This document shows, piece after piece, positions 1-11,993 of a stretch of DNA of 64,000 nt; the stretch's first letter is position 1; each line of letters opens with the position of its first letter. The notes below the pieces were generated by a model, which ran no database searches, was not told the DNA's origin, and was given only the letters and a program-made list of their open reading frames with translations. Source of the DNA: Isoetes taiwanensis (Eukaryota; Streptophyta; Lycopodiopsida; Isoetales; Isoetaceae). The DNA lies in assembly GCA_021234155.1 (NCBI GenBank), contig JAJEKV010000157.1, positions 736,694-800,693 on the forward strand, in the 5' to 3' direction. The position numbers and the translations under genes were made by a program.

Positions 1-7
1 GGGAGAA

Positions 8-1047
8 CGTGACTTTCCCCCGAAATATACGCTATAAATACATATATTTCTGGGCCACGTCACCGTACAAGTCTACTTTAGTAGCCTTGTACACCATAGT
101 TGGTGGAAAAGGGAGCATGACTAAGTTATTCATACAACTTAGCCAACCTTAGGCATAGATAGGGCCATTTCCACATGGCCTCACCCTATTGGGCACCCAT
201 CCATGGACTATTGGAGCCATGTGGCATAACATGCAACCCTAACCTATAAATGGCCAAACCCTAATCCTAGACCATTTTTCTGGCTCCAACAGTCTAGGAA
301 CCTTGTTTGCGCTCGAAACTCCGTTTTGAGAACCATCTATTGTGGCACAGTATAGCACATCAGCCCCCAGAGCGTGAATGCATCAGTAGGAGTGGGAGCT
401 ACTTCGAACCCCTTGAAGGCCATGGAGATGCCGGGAGTAGGAGGGAGTTCCTCGGAGCAGGTATTCGGGGTTAGAGTTCTTTGTAATCGAGATGGAACTT
501 TTCCTACCTCATCAGACCGGGGAGATGCAACTTGGAGTAGTCTCGATGGGTGATACTATGAGACTACATATCCGGCAGGTTATAGTCATGCCAGAGCCCG
601 ATCTAGCCAGTCTACAAAGTATGCACAGGAGGGGCGGATGGAGTGGTCAGCCCTAGCCATTGTCTATAGCCAGCCCCGCCATTGTTATATCTCGGTCTGC
701 TCTATCTTGTAGCCCAGCCATCAGTCTACTTCCCTACAAGTTCGAGCCTGGGTATGAGCTCTCATATGTTATGGTATGTTGATATCTTTGTTGAATCTAT
801 GGATGTATGGACGTGCTACTCTTTGAGGTAGTTAGATGTATTGCTATTGTTAGTGCTGGCATTATGTTGTGCTTCCACTGTATAGGAGCCCATAAGGGAA
901 GGGCATCAAGGCACCTCCGTGTCCCCTTCCCACACTAGGAGTATCTTGAGTGCAGGATAGATGGAGAGCCCATGCGGCCAGAAGGCTGGATGGAGGATTT
1001 CCTACGAGATGTACGACCGGGGGTCGTATATTTAGTAGAGAGCATCA
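8..1047 (+). mobile_element. 3' LTR of a plus-strand Ty3-type LTR retrotransposon
   Basis: The window opens with GGGAGAA, which matches the purine-rich tract just before the 3' LTR of a related element at about 23.1 kb. The LTR-like sequence then runs to a GCATCACA end at 1047. The body (TATA-like CTATAAATGG near 243, a GGAGGGGCGGATGGAGTGG stretch near 629, the block from 900) is homologous to the minus-strand LTR at 1818-6490 and, more loosely, to the LTRs at 21.6 and 32.6 kb. No primer-binding site follows 1047, so this is read as a 3' LTR whose internal region lies left of the window. The family is an inference from the PPT and LTR organisation; no coding region is in view. Confidence 0.6.
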
Positions 1048-1803
1048 CACTGGCCTAGCCGCAGGGCTTCAAGAATTTGTTTGCCTCTACTCCCCGTTAG
1101 GGCCGCGATGTTTACATGCGATTCGGGACTCGTAACTTTCCTCGCAATATGTTTGGTCCTCCTAACACTTGGCTTCTTTGATGGTGGCCTTTTTGAGAGC
1201 TCTTGCCTCCATTGATAGTCGACTGTGTCCATTCGCGGCACTTTTGGGTCAATCTCGTAGCCTGGTTGTTTGATGCGCACTTTATAACAGCTTCAGAGAT
1301 TAGCTTAGAATTTGCCTTACAAGGACAAAGGAGAGGTTCAGGCTACAACTTGGGAACTTCTAAAGAATAAGTGTGCTTCCATAGATTTTTAGTAGCCACT
1401 TTTCTGAAGAGTCAATGTATTATAACTATGGGTTATTAATTTGGTACTTTCTCTAATCACTTTAATTATTTCTCAAAATTTCTCTATTTCTTTTTGGCCA
1501 AATATTGGTCATTTTCTGCCATTTCTTTCAAGCTTCCTCTTGAGTGATTTCTTGTTCAATTTTCACTTGTAAAATGCAGTCCATAAACAACTTGAGCTCA
1601 AATTACTAAAAGGTTTCTTTTGACCGTATTATTTCTGCCAACTAGTCTATAACTTAATTTAAATTATGACCCTACTAATGAAAAAAAATTCTCCCACCTT
1701 TCGTGGTTCATGACAGGAATTTTAATTCCATTCCTTAACTAGGCCAGTTAATCTACCTATTCAGAGTCATGGCCAGTGCTGGATCTTGGTCAACTAAGAT
1801 CAT
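1048..1803. other. Non-coding stretch between two inverted LTRs
   Basis: No credible gene is seen. The right end (about 1770-1803) belongs to the internal 5' region of the minus-strand LTR element that begins at 1818, because the primer-binding site lies there. The rest is AT-rich and has only short chance frames. Confidence 0.5.
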
Positions 1804-1816
1804 TGCTCTGATACCA
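1804..1816 (-). other. Primer-binding site for initiator-Met tRNA
   Basis: On the minus strand this reads TGGTATCAGAGCA, the standard plant LTR-retrotransposon primer-binding site complementary to the 3' end of tRNA-iMet. It sits one base from the LTR edge at 1818 and fixes that LTR as the 5' LTR of a minus-strand element. Confidence 0.85.
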
Positions 1817-2056
1817 TTGTGATGCTCCCCACCAAATATACGATGGCCCGTCATACATCTCGCAGGAAATCTCTCATCTAGCACACCTGCCGCATGGGCC
1901 CTCTCTATCTCGCACCCGGATGACCATGCTGCGGGAAGGGGACACGAAGGCGTCTTGCGTGCCCTTCCCCTATGGGATCGTATAACAACAGAAGCATAAA
2001 CATAAATATCAGAGTCCTCAATTTCCTCCCTGCCAGTGCCAGGTGAGTCTGTAGCG

Positions 2057-3277
2057 ATGCACAATAATCCTTTGGCTCGTCCTGAGGATCCTGCGTCTGA
2101 AGGAGGGGACTCTAGATTCTCTACAGAGGAGTTTCCTCAGTTGCCTCCACGAGGTCATGTTTCCGTTATTTCTGCACCTGTGGTTTCTATTGCGGGTCAA
2201 ATTGCATCTTCTGGTAAAGCTTCCACTCCCCCTGTTTCTCCACCTTCAGCTGCTCCACTTGCCTTACCTTGGAGAGCAGTTGCCACTGCCAACAGCAACA
2301 CAGGAGAGCGATTTGGTGAGTGGATTAAGAAAGACATGCCTTCAGCTGCTTCTTCTACTCGAGTCTCTGCTGCTATTGATATGATGGTTCAGAATAACAA
2401 GAAGGATATTGGGAGTTTGCTTAGCGAGCTTCAGGCAAAGGAGAGTCAACTTGATTTTGAATTGCCTCCTGTGGATGTCTTCTATCAAACAGAGGTGTGC
2501 AGAGATACTTTAATGGCATCTGGCTACAATGTTGTGCGGATTGATCATGATTTGCATAAGAGGTGTATCAGTAACTTGATGTCATTTGGTGTGGTGGGCC
2601 ATTATACCGGTGCGTATCTGGATATTAGGAAGCTTGGTTACTGGTTGACGGGCCATCTCCGCAGGATTGGTCTTCCTGCGTATCGCACCTTGAAAATGCT
2701 TGGGAAAAATTTCTTTCTGGTTATGTTTGATGATACTGCTGTTGCTGATCAATTGGTAGCTCGTGGTGTTGATCCTATGTGGAGTGATTACGTGTTATAC
2801 CAACCTTATTCTCCTGGCTTCTCACCGGGTATGTGTAATGCTTTAAAGATGCCTTGTTGGTTTTCTATTATAAATCTTCCACCTGATCTACTTGTGCCGG
2901 ACTTCCTTGTGAGTGTTGCTAATGGTTTGGGTACTCACTTGGTGCACTCTATAGTTGATGGTGCTAAGATTTGTGTTTCTCTGCCGTGTGGTCGAGCTCT
3001 GCCTAGTTCAGTTATCATCAATAGTGGGCCTATGTTCCTCAAATTTGATTTGCAACTACTGAATGGTCTGCAACTTGCTGATTTGTTTCCCCAACTTGAG
3101 CTCTTTGCAAATTTTCGTGCTAAGCGGGATCGCCCTGCCAATGTTCCGATTTCTTCTTCGCCTCTCCCTTCTGCTTCCCCCAGAGTTGTGCCTCCTCAGT
3201 CCACGTCCTCTAAAGATGCAATTGACAAGGATGTTGATATACCCTCCGCCTCTAATATGCGATGCGTGCAGTTTTAG
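2057..3277 (+). CDS. LINE ORF1-type protein with DUF4283-like domain
   Basis: This is a 406-residue open frame from the first ATG at 2057; a GTG at 2036 is in frame upstream. The N-terminal 100 residues are rich in Pro and Ser. A region with conserved Trp/Gly pattern at about residues 150-330 resembles the DUF4283 nucleic-acid-binding domain of plant LINE ORF1 proteins (KNFFLVMFDD, then a PCWFSIINLPPDLL segment). In LINEs such proteins bind the element RNA. The frame is intact, unlike the RT part downstream. There is no zinc knuckle that I can see, and the C-terminus is low-complexity. The assignment rests on pattern recall. Confidence 0.7.
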   Translation: MHNNPLARPEDPASEGGDSRFSTEEFPQLPPRGHVSVISAPVVSIAGQIASSGKASTPPVSPPSAAPLALPWRAVATANSNTGERFGEWIKKDMPSAASSTRVSAAIDMMVQNNKKDIGSLLSELQAKESQLDFELPPVDVFYQTEVCRDTLMASGYNVVRIDHDLHKRCISNLMSFGVVGHYTGAYLDIRKLGYWLTGHLRRIGLPAYRTLKMLGKNFFLVMFDDTAVADQLVARGVDPMWSDYVLYQPYSPGFSPGMCNALKMPCWFSIINLPPDLLVPDFLVSVANGLGTHLVHSIVDGAKICVSLPCGRALPSSVIINSGPMFLKFDLQLLNGLQLADLFPQLELFANFRAKRDRPANVPISSSPLPSASPRVVPPQSTSSKDAIDKDVDIPSASNMRCVQF

Positions 3278-3284
3278 TCTTTGA

Positions 3285-6188
3285 TGCTAGAGCTAAATTG
3301 CAAATGATTCAAAGCAAGCCGAGGGAAGGAGCAGTGAAAGAGCTCTGGATGCATTTGGACAAAAGTTAATTTAAAGAAGGCTGCCCGTAATAAATTTGCT
3401 TCACTCGGTCTCGCCTCTCGGTGGCACATCCTAGTGGAGATAGGCATGGTAGTGCACTGGGAACGTATCGGGAGTTCTGAGATCCGTGCTCTTGCCCCTT
3501 CTACGGTATTAGAGAAAGAAATCTTGGAGAGATTAAAGCCATTGAGGCGGCTCATGTGAATCAAGCTAGGATAAAGAAATTTTGGACTAGAATGGTTTAG
3601 ATCGGTGATAGATGCTCTCACTTCTTTTTCGGGCTGCTAAGAGAAGGCGTATGATGGCATCTATTAACTCCCTTATTTTGCACGATGGTTGAGTGTTCGA
3701 TCCGGTTCAATTGAAGCGATATCTTCGACCACTTTTCCTCATTTTTTCCCCATTGTGTCGGTGGAGCGGCGTGCACACCTAGAGTCGAGATCACCATCAA
3801 TGATTTACATTCGTGACTTCTCTTTTAAAGAAAGACAAGTGCCCCGGCACGGATGGTTTTCAGTGGAATTTTTGGGGAATATTGGGATTGGTTGGGTTGC
3901 GATCTTTACAATGCTTTACGTGAGTTTTCAGTAGGTTCGAAGTTTGGATAAGATCATTAATCTTGGCTGTATTTCTCTTATTCCCAAGTGTAAAGAGCCG
4001 AAGACAATATCGATCGGGCCCTATCACATTATTGTCTTAGTGTATAAAATATTTGCGAAGGCCCTTGCGGACAAAGTGCGTGATGTCTTGGCGTATCAAT
4101 CTCTCCTACTCAATGCGGATTCTTGCCAAGGAGGAGCATTTTAGACAATGTTCTTTCTTTGCTTATGAGGGTATGTATTGGGCGGTGAAGGTCGGCGTAT
4201 AGTCTATCTTAAGTTAGATTTTGCCAAAGCATATGGCCGGTGTAGATTGGGAATTTTTGAAAAAAAAGCCTCTTAACATTGGGCTTTGGTCAGCGATTCT
4301 GATGATGTTATGAAGCTCCATATCTCGGACACGATCATTGTGTTGTTTAGGGGGAACCCTCCCTTTTTTTTCGGTTGGGCGAGGTGTTAGCCAAGGTTGC
4401 CCATTAGCTCCACTTTTGTTCACAATAGTAGGCGAGGTCCTCTCTGACTATTTGCTAAGGCCATGCGAGGATGGGATAGTGCGAGGGGTTGAGTATGGAG
4501 GATGGTTCACGGGAAATTTGTAACCCAATTATATCGATGACACGTTCCTCTTTCTTGTTGGCGACTTTGACAATCTTGAATGCAAAGCTTCTTCTTGATA
4601 CTTTCTCTTTAGCATCTGGAGTTCTTGTTGGTTGGCCAAAGTGTTCTGCATTATGGACGCTTGATGGGGTAGTGCCTTCTTGTGTTGCGGATTTTCCTTG
4701 GAAGGTTCTTCCTCATGGGAAGGCTACTAAACTTCTTGGTATACCTGTGGGTATTCATATTTCTACCTCTGATGCTTGGGATATTATCATTGAAGGGTTA
4801 CGTAAGTATTTGTTTTGGTGGAATACTGCTAAGCTCTCTCTGCCAGCGCGAATAACTGTTGCTAAGTATGTTTTAAGTAATTCCCATGTCTATATGGCCT
4901 CTGCCCTTCTGGCTTCTCAGTGAAAATTTCAGGTGATTGTTACGATTGTCCGTAACTTTATTTGGGGTGGGACTGAGGAGCATGCTGTGGTCAAGGTTGC
5001 ATGGTCCAAATGCACCAAGCCAAATTTTGCAGGTGGTTTGGGTATGATGAGACTTCCATTTTTGAGTAAGATTCTAATTTCTAAATTCATTTGGAGGATC
5101 CTTAAGGATATGGTTGACTCACCTGGAGTGCGGTTGGTGAAGCAGTCACTTGCACATTGTGTTCCTTTTGGGAAAGCTTCATTAAAACCGCTTCTTCCTT
5201 GGAGTGCCCTTTTCCTAATGCCTCTCCTTTTTTGAAAGGCTTGCTGGAGTCATGGGAGACAATACGGACCCTATTTCGGATTGATCTTGATGCATGTCAT
5301 CGGTGAATGCCCGTGTTGGTGGATACGTGGAAAATAATCTTCCACTTTGTGCCTCGGTTCATCCATTAACTCAACGGTATTTGGAGGTTAGCGAGGAATC
5401 TTGCCCGATTCGCGGCATGGTATGATTCTGGCTAGTTAGCGATATGGCAAATCTTTCAAACAAAATTCTCATTGTCTCGATGGGACAGACCTATTTGGCA
5501 AAAGGTTGCTAGTACTACGCCATTGGTTGCTCCAGGAGGCTATTGAAGGGTGCATGTGGGTTTCCCACCGGAGTATTCATGAGCATAGGCTTGTGAATTC
5601 TATGTATAGGTTTGCTTGTCAATAGTGATATCCTTCCGCCATCCACTAGGTGGTCCCTTGACTTTCACCTCCTAATTGGAGGCATTATGTGGACTTGGGC
5701 TTGGGATAAACTACTCCATCCTAAGGTGGGCGTGCTTTGGTGGCGATTCTTCCACGAGATGTCCTCGTGTGAGCGTGCTTGTCCACAGATTTGATCCTCG
5801 AGTGTCGGCCACTCGCCCATTGTGCAAGCAAAGGGGCCGAGACCATTGAGCATTGTTTCTTTTTATGTGTTCATCTCCGGCTGTTTGGTCTTGGCTGCTT
5901 TCTCTTTTCATGTGACATTGACAAGTCGACAAAGTGCTTACATTTGTCTATCCGGATACTTGGAATAAGTTGCGGAGCCAAGCATTTCATTTAGCATCAG
6001 GATGGTTGTTATGGTCCATCTGGAAGCGCAAAAGACTGTCTATCTTTCAGGGTTTGGATATTCCTCCTGCAGTTGTCCTCCAAGACGCACAAGCTAGAAT
6101 TGTTAAGGCTTACCATTGCTCTTCGCTTGCTCCTGCCAAGCGACAGTTGATATTTGAGTCCTATTTGAGTGTGTTGTCTTATGCATAG
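3285..6188 (+). pseudogene. Broken LINE reverse transcriptase and zf-RVT region
   Basis: Successive short frames match LINE RT. At 3950-4070 there is an ISLIPKCKEP block (RT palm entry). At 4380-4500 there is GVSQGCPLAPLLF (RT motif RGxxQGCPLSP). At 4490-4920 comes the connection region, and at 4933-5235 an FIWGGTEEHAVVKVAWSKC block. At 5660-6180 there is a Trp- and Cys-rich zf-RVT-like tail with ETIEHCFFLC. Frames change repeatedly and stops occur, so no active polymerase can be made. The stretch 3285-3940 keeps only the region after the endonuclease, which points to an internal deletion. Confidence 0.8.
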
Positions 6189-6527
6189 GCTGGTGGTTCT
6201 ACTCAGTGGATCATGATTATCCTCTGAGACTTTATTCCCGCCTCTGCATTTGTATTTTGCTTTTTGGCTTGGAGTTTCAATAAAGTTTGTCGTCCTTCAA
6301 AAAAAAAATAAACATAAATATCAGCACTAACAATGACAATACAATCAACTACCTCGAAGGTAGTACCATCTATCCATCCATAGATCCATCATGGATATCA
6401 ATAAATCATCATCACATGAGCTCCTACCCAAGCTCAGACTCGTGGGGAAAGTAGACTGATGGCTGGGGTCTCAAGATAGAGTAGACTGAGTTATGAAGAA
6501 GAATATATCAAAGCAATTGATTTGGAT

Positions 6528-6600
6528 ATTTGGTCTAGTGGTAACACACTAGTCCTAGAACAAAAATGTCTCGAGTTCGAGGTCGCTCAGAGTTGCATTA
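6528..6600 (+). repeat. Possible tRNA-derived SINE head
   Basis: TGGTCTAGTGG at 6531-6541 resembles a pol III A box. GAGTTCGAGGTC at 6573-6584 resembles a B box at tRNA-like spacing. No A-tail or target duplication was resolved. Confidence 0.35.
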
Positions 6601-6689
6601 AATTACACAACTATATAATGTTAGAGTGGTATATGTCTCATATGTCCTAAGGGATGCTATGTAAAAATTTATTCTCTTCCTTCTTCTGT

Positions 6690-7317
6690 TATAGGAATAA
6701 AAGAGTCGTATTTTTCTCCTTCTTTCTTTCTGATTTTGAAATGGTGCCACGTGGCAGGATACGATTGGACGGGACAAAAAAAAGTCTTATGCATACTGAT
6801 TCCAAGTATGATGTAATCTGTCCCATATGTAGACCTATTAAACCACACTTTGACGCTTGAATAAATAGCTGCGAAAATGCTTCTGTACCAATATTGTATC
6901 GAAATGGCACTAGTGGGCATTCCTGGCTGATGCCTCTTTTAATTTCAAAAATAAAGAGGATTTGGCATGGAGTAAAGCTGATGTGCATGTAGAGTACAAT
7001 AACTTCTTAAAATTATTTAAGAAAGCTTCACCACATCCCAACTTTTACAACATTTTATAAAAGAAGATCCATCTGATACTAATAGTAAAGTCCAGCTTGA
7101 TGCAATTCTGTTTTCCTAGCCCAATATAGATCTTCAGAAGTACTGCTAGTATGGGCTTTATTTTCTTGCCAAAGATTGCGGACAAAAACATTATGGGATG
7201 CCAATAAACGGTGCTTGGATCTTGACTCTTAGGGATCAAGGAAATACAATATGTGTTTAGCCTTACAACTAAAAATATGTCCTCTTTTGTCCATTCCAAT
7301 ACTTTGAAAGAATTCAA
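6690..7317 (-). pseudogene. Minus-strand LINE reverse transcriptase fragment
   Basis: Two minus-strand frames carry LINE RT signatures in the right order: CISLIPKSQDPSTVYWHPIM (7317-7045) and then KRGISQECPLVPFRYNIGTE (6950-6860), matching the LIPK and RGxxQGCPLSP blocks. The frames are separated by stops and no flanking ORF1 is seen. This is an independent, older and opposite-strand LINE relic next to the nested LTR/LINE block. Confidence 0.65.
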
Positions 7318-9509
7318 TTAATATTCCATCCATCCTAGAGCAAGCTTATTTTCTATTCCCTATTGCTTGAATCTCCTCCTTACTTTTGATTTTATTTCTC
7401 TTCCACTCTATCATTGGGCTCCCCTTGGTCTCAATAATAGGAGTTGTGCATACACTTCTAAATTAGTCCCTTCCTTTTTGTACTTCTCCTGTACTCTTAT
7501 CTGCCCTATAACTTTGCAAAAAAAATTATGTCTTTCATGCCCACACTTGTCTTTGTGTGCTAATTAATCTCATTTTTGGATGCACCGTTTCTTTGTCTGA
7601 CGCAGTTACAGCATCATCTTTCTAGTCATCTCTCTCAATTTCCCTCAACATAGCTATGGAATGTATGCAGATTATATTGACTAGTTGTGAGACTTACCCA
7701 TTTTTTTAATCAAACAAGAAAAAACCTGAGATCTTTGTACTAGGTAACCAACCGGAGGAGGAGGTTACTAGCGGATAACCCACATGCGACACCATTCACG
7801 AGAGGCATTAGCCTCGGGTGGCTTCTAAACGTAACTCACCACTTGGTGGAAATTCTGCCACGTGGGAAATGCGATGAAACTACCCATTCAGAGGTTACCT
7901 GAAAGAATTAAATCTGGTAATTTGTAGGAATTTCTACCAAGTCGTGGTTTATTGGTATGAAGTGAGACTTCTACATCTAGGCAATACCAACAAAATCAAC
8001 TTTGCCTGTTCCATTAAACAAGGTGCTTTCCCACTAGGGGTCGCCCTAAACTAGTTTGTACATGTGGCTAATCTAGTTTGGAGAATTGGTAGTTGTTGCA
8101 AACCTTGATCCAGAAAAACCGACGCAATTAACAAAAGATTGAAAAGACAATAATAGACACTAAACTGGACAATCGCTTAGTTTCATCAGGAAACCACAGG
8201 CACTTATCTTGCAGGAACTCTGCCAAAAAAACATGGGTGATGACGCTTTACCTTCGCCAAGAAAACTCTCGCCTTCAGCACTCTCTCTCACCTCCAACAC
8301 TCTTCCTGAACAACATTCCAAAATTCCTCTTTGTCCCGTTCTTCGTAACTATCAGATTTCTCTGCTTGTTTCTTGCATATTGTTACCATTTGAGCAAAAT
8401 AATACCAGATTTGACTTCGTAGAATAGATGTGCAAGGCAAGGACAGGAAGGACATGGCATGGATCAACATGTAGGCCAGAATTGGCATGCAGGGCAGGGA
8501 TCATAAGAACAGATAAGGGAAAAAAGAGTGCTCCCACTCCAATGTGTTTGTTAACTGCCAGTCTGTCTAAAAATCCTGCGTGAAAACCGACTTTCAAGTG
8601 TACCTTTAGCTGCTATTGCATCGCAACCTTGCATTCATTCTTCTGTCATAAGTTACACCATTCGCTTGAAATATTTCGAGCATATACATCCATCCCTAGG
8701 GATTGCCCTTTCAGACAACCCAAAAAGTGATGTTATGGGAGCTTGCATTTAATAAAAATGGGGAAAAGGAGATAAAATGAGAAGAAGCAAAAGTCAACTT
8801 TTGGACATAATATCTCTTTGAGTATTTAGAGTGATTGCAAACATGGACTTCAATCGCCTTACATAATATAATATTAGCTTGGCGGCCAACGGAATAATGG
8901 GATGTAAATAGAATATTCAACCAACTAATTGTTAACCATAATAAGTTTTTTATGGTGCACATTGCTATTATCAAATCCTAGCGTCTTATCTGTAAAAGCA
9001 TGTGGTTATTCCACTATGGCAAAACTCGGTCTATACTTTTCCATGTAAAGGTGCTTAAGGATCACGGATTAGGTAAACACATAGATTATAAGCCTTACCC
9101 AGATCCTAAGTAACAACAGAGCGGGCAACAGGGGGCATGCCCCATCAACATAAACAGACAAGCCTAAGTAGGATGGCAATTACAAAAACAAAAACATGAA
9201 ATAGCACCAAGATAATTAGGAAGAAGAAATGGCTGGATCAAGCTGTTTGAAAAGTAAGATTTGGGAATGACGAGCTAGTTGCATGATTGTCAAATACCAT
9301 GATCCAAGCCATTCATCATAGGTAGGTAGCAAACAAATTTCATGCTCTTTTACTTTCCATGCATAAAAAAATGGCATTTCATAGTTTAATGTACCAGTTT
9401 TTAGATTGATCCTTTTTTTTTTTTTTTGGGGAGGCCAATCGGCCTATGGGGGGTGGGGTGTTTAGATACAGCCCTTGAAGAAATGGGAGACCCCGAAATA
9501 GGGGTGAAA
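7318..9509. other. Non-coding stretch upstream of the syntaxin gene
   Basis: It is AT-rich and has only short frames without recognisable motifs. A GC-richer piece near 7740-7900 could be a small repeat. A T-run at about 9413-9427 precedes the foldback element at 9510. No gene is supported. Confidence 0.5.
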
Positions 9510-9602
9510 CCTTAATGTATGATGTGGCAGAATCTCAACGGTTGGTGTCTCCCTCCCACGAGATTTCCAACGGTTATGATTCTGCCACGACACACATTAA
9601 GG
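9510..9602. repeat. Foldback element (MITE-like)
   Basis: The arms 9510-9545 and 9567-9602 are imperfect inverted repeats: CCTTAATGTATGATGTGGCA and its near complement, sharing TGGCAGAATC and CAACGGTTGG. They can form a hairpin of about 35 bp with a 20-base loop. It lies about 270 bp upstream of the SYP71-like start codon. Confidence 0.6.
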
Positions 9603-9723
9603 GTAAATTTAATTTCTTCCCAAAAAAACACATTTTTTGATGGGAATCTTGTTCATTAAGTAAATAATCGTATATAACATGCTCGTATTTTGCTGGCTAT
9701 GGCTATACATATTGATTTTTTTT

Positions 9724-9735
9724 TGTATATATTAA
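9724..9735 (+). promoter_or_regulatory. Possible TATA box of the syntaxin gene
   Basis: A TGTATATATTAAA stretch lies about 150 bp before the SYP71-like start codon. Its position is compatible with a core promoter followed by a GC-richer 5' leader at 9810-9875. The surrounding DNA is AT-rich, so the call is weak. Confidence 0.3.
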
Positions 9736-9875
9736 ATTTATTTGAAATTTAAATATTTATTACAGGTCGAATAAAGTTGAAATGAGCAAAAGCGAACTAT
9801 AATAACAGTGAGGAGGCCGGCAGGGGCTACCGGAAGTCTGGGCCTCCATAGCTAGGGTTCTTGAAGCAAAGCGAA

Positions 9876-11993
9876 ATGAGTGTGATCGATATTCTTACTC
9901 GGGTTGATGCCCTTTGTAAGAAATATGAAAGATATGACCTCGACAAACAACGCGATCTCCAGATCTCATCAAATGATCCATTTCTGAGGCTCTATACCAT
10001 CATTGAAGGGGACATTGAAGCTGCCCTCCAGGTAAATTTTTCTTAGCTTTTCTCAGCTTCATTCATAAAAATGCACCTTTGAGCTTTCGTCAGATAAGGA
10101 TTCGAGTCACTTGATGAAGTAGAAATGGTTCTATTGTAAGATCAGAATTTTGACCGGTTCCAGGGTTAGGATTTCTTACGATCCAGCTGTTTGAAGTTTT
10201 GTTTTCCTTGGTTTGCCAGAAAGCCCGTGATGCGCAGGCTGAGAAAAGCAAAGCAGTTGTGGCCACAATTAATGCAGAAATACGCCGTTCAAAGGCAACG
10301 TTGAGGGGCGAGATCCCAAAGCTTCAGAGATTGGCCGATAAAAAGGTACATTTCATTGGTTCAGAGACTGTTAATTCTTAAGACCTTCAAAAACGTGTCC
10401 TGTCCACTCGTCTGAGCTTCCTGAAGTTGGTCGTCATGAAGATAAATATAAACAGCCCTAGTATGCTATTGTGCTTCTGTGTAATATTTTGTTGAAATGT
10501 GTATGGCAGGTGAAAGGGCTTTCGAAGGAAGAACTAGCAGCACGTCCAGACCTTGTTTTGGCTCTTGCTGAGAAGATAGATTCTATTCCAGAAGGGCCAA
10601 CCATGGGCAATAAACGAAATGCAGCTTCTAATAATCGAATGGAGATTAGGATAGATTGGAATGATTCTGTTAACCCAGGTAAATATTATACATTGTTTGG
10701 GCTCATCTTTGAAACCTTGAACTGCAATAAAACTAGTAAAGCACATTTTTTTTGGAAATTTCTACAAGTGGCAAGAGTTCTTTTAAGAAAAGTCAGAGGC
10801 ACTAGTCAACAGGAGGAACTTTGTAGCTGTGAAAAGTGTAGAAATATAATTCTCAAGGGCTGGATTATTTTTGAAATGGAGCAGTGTTGGACATATAATC
10901 AAGTGCAAAGTTGATGCTGGTGGTCACTTTTGTATTGCTGCTAGCAGGCAATGAGGAAGAAAGAGGAATGTATTGTCACAGTCAGCACCATAATGAAATG
11001 ATTAGTGATTGCTTTACATTTATTGGTTGCATGGACTTTGGAGGCAGATGATTAGTGCCTATCAAGTGGGGTGGACAAAAGTGTAACGGAGGTGGGTAAG
11101 TTAGATTTAAGCTAGAATTTTAGGAGCTAACATGTGGCAAGAAGACTAAAGAAACTTGAGTGAGCTACAAGTTGGAATTTGAAAGTTGTGGTAGCGGACA
11201 CGCAAAACTTGTGTTTGAGTTTGTGTATTGTTTGGCTCTTTTATGGAAGATAAGAACTGTTTTTTGGGATCAGTGGGCACTATTCTTGTTTGCCACCACA
11301 CATGATGTGTTACAGCATTATGTTAATAGGGTTTGGATCTTGCAGCGGATATGATGCGTTCAGATCAATATGATCATTCAGAGGAGTCTAATGCCTTTCG
11401 ATCAGAGTATGACATGCGAAGAGCCAAGCAGGTATATTGTTGTAATAGCAAGGCATCCTTTGCAGTTAAGTAAGAGATATAATATTTTAATTTTGCATGT
11501 GGATACAGGATCAAGGATTAGATGTCATTTCAGAAGGCTTATCAACTCTAAAGAACATGGCACAGGATATCAATGAGGTCTGTCAGACTAGATCTTTTCT
11601 ATATGTGCATTTACATGGTGTAACATAATGGACCTGTGGATTGAAACCTGCAGGAATTGGACAAACAAGAACCTTTTCTGGACGAAATTGATACCAAAGT
11701 AAGCCTTCTGGCATGCGTAGGATACAGCGTTGGGGATTTGGGCTCCCTACTAAATTTGTCCTTCCATTTGTAATAGGTTGACAAGGCAACAGGTGACCTG
11801 AAGAACACAAATACTAGATTGAAACACACAGTCACACAGGTGTGCATAAGCTAATAATTCAGCTATTTGTTTTTATGTTCTATATTCTGATATATGCTAG
11901 CTATTGCTACAGCTGCGTTCGAGTCGGAATTTTTGCATTGATATTATTCTGCTTTGCGTCATCCTCGGTATTGCGGGTTATTTGTACAAGTAA
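9876..11993 (+). CDS. SYP71: SYP71-like Qc-SNARE syntaxin, eight exons
   Basis: SYP7 syntaxins are plant-specific tail-anchored Qc-SNAREs of the ER and plasma membrane that act in membrane fusion. Exons: 9876-10031, 10220-10345, 10510-10678, 11346-11431, 11509-11577, 11654-11698, 11777-11839, 11913-11993. All introns are GT-AG and the phases fit, giving 264 residues against 266 in Arabidopsis SYP71. The N-terminus MSVIDILTRVDALCKKYERY is diagnostic. The SNARE motif spans exons 4-8, with the zero-layer Gln in ELDKQEPFLDEID. One C-terminal hydrophobic anchor (FCIDIILLCVILGIAGYLYK) ends the protein. The stop overlaps a possible donor (CAAGTAAGC), so a slightly longer tail is possible. No defects are seen. 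The acidic linker in exons 3-4 is the most divergent part. The gene symbol is by homology. Confidence 0.93.

Larger units (their letters stand above)
2013..6307 (+). mobile_element. LINE (plant L1-type) with 17-bp target duplication
   Basis: The element lies between two copies of ATAAACATAAATATCAG (1996-2012 and 6308-6324) and ends in an A-run after a GTCGTCCTTC tail. In order it holds an ORF1-type protein, reverse transcriptase fragments and a C-terminal zinc-binding (zf-RVT-like) region. The coding order and poly(A) end are typical of non-LTR elements. ORF1 starts only about 45 bp from the left edge, so the 5' end may be truncated. The apurinic endonuclease domain expected between ORF1 and RT is missing. 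The insertion target is an LTR of the same family as the one at the window start. Confidence 0.85.
1818..6490 (-). mobile_element. Minus-strand 5' LTR split by a LINE insertion
   Basis: The LTR begins TGTGATGCTCCCC at 1818, next to the tRNA-Met primer-binding site, and continues to 2012. It resumes at 6325 after the LINE. The resumed part matches the reverse complement of 690-880, so the two pieces are one LTR. It stops matching near 6490, so the distal part of the LTR is missing. It is the same family as the LTR at 8-1047, in opposite orientation. Confidence 0.7.
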
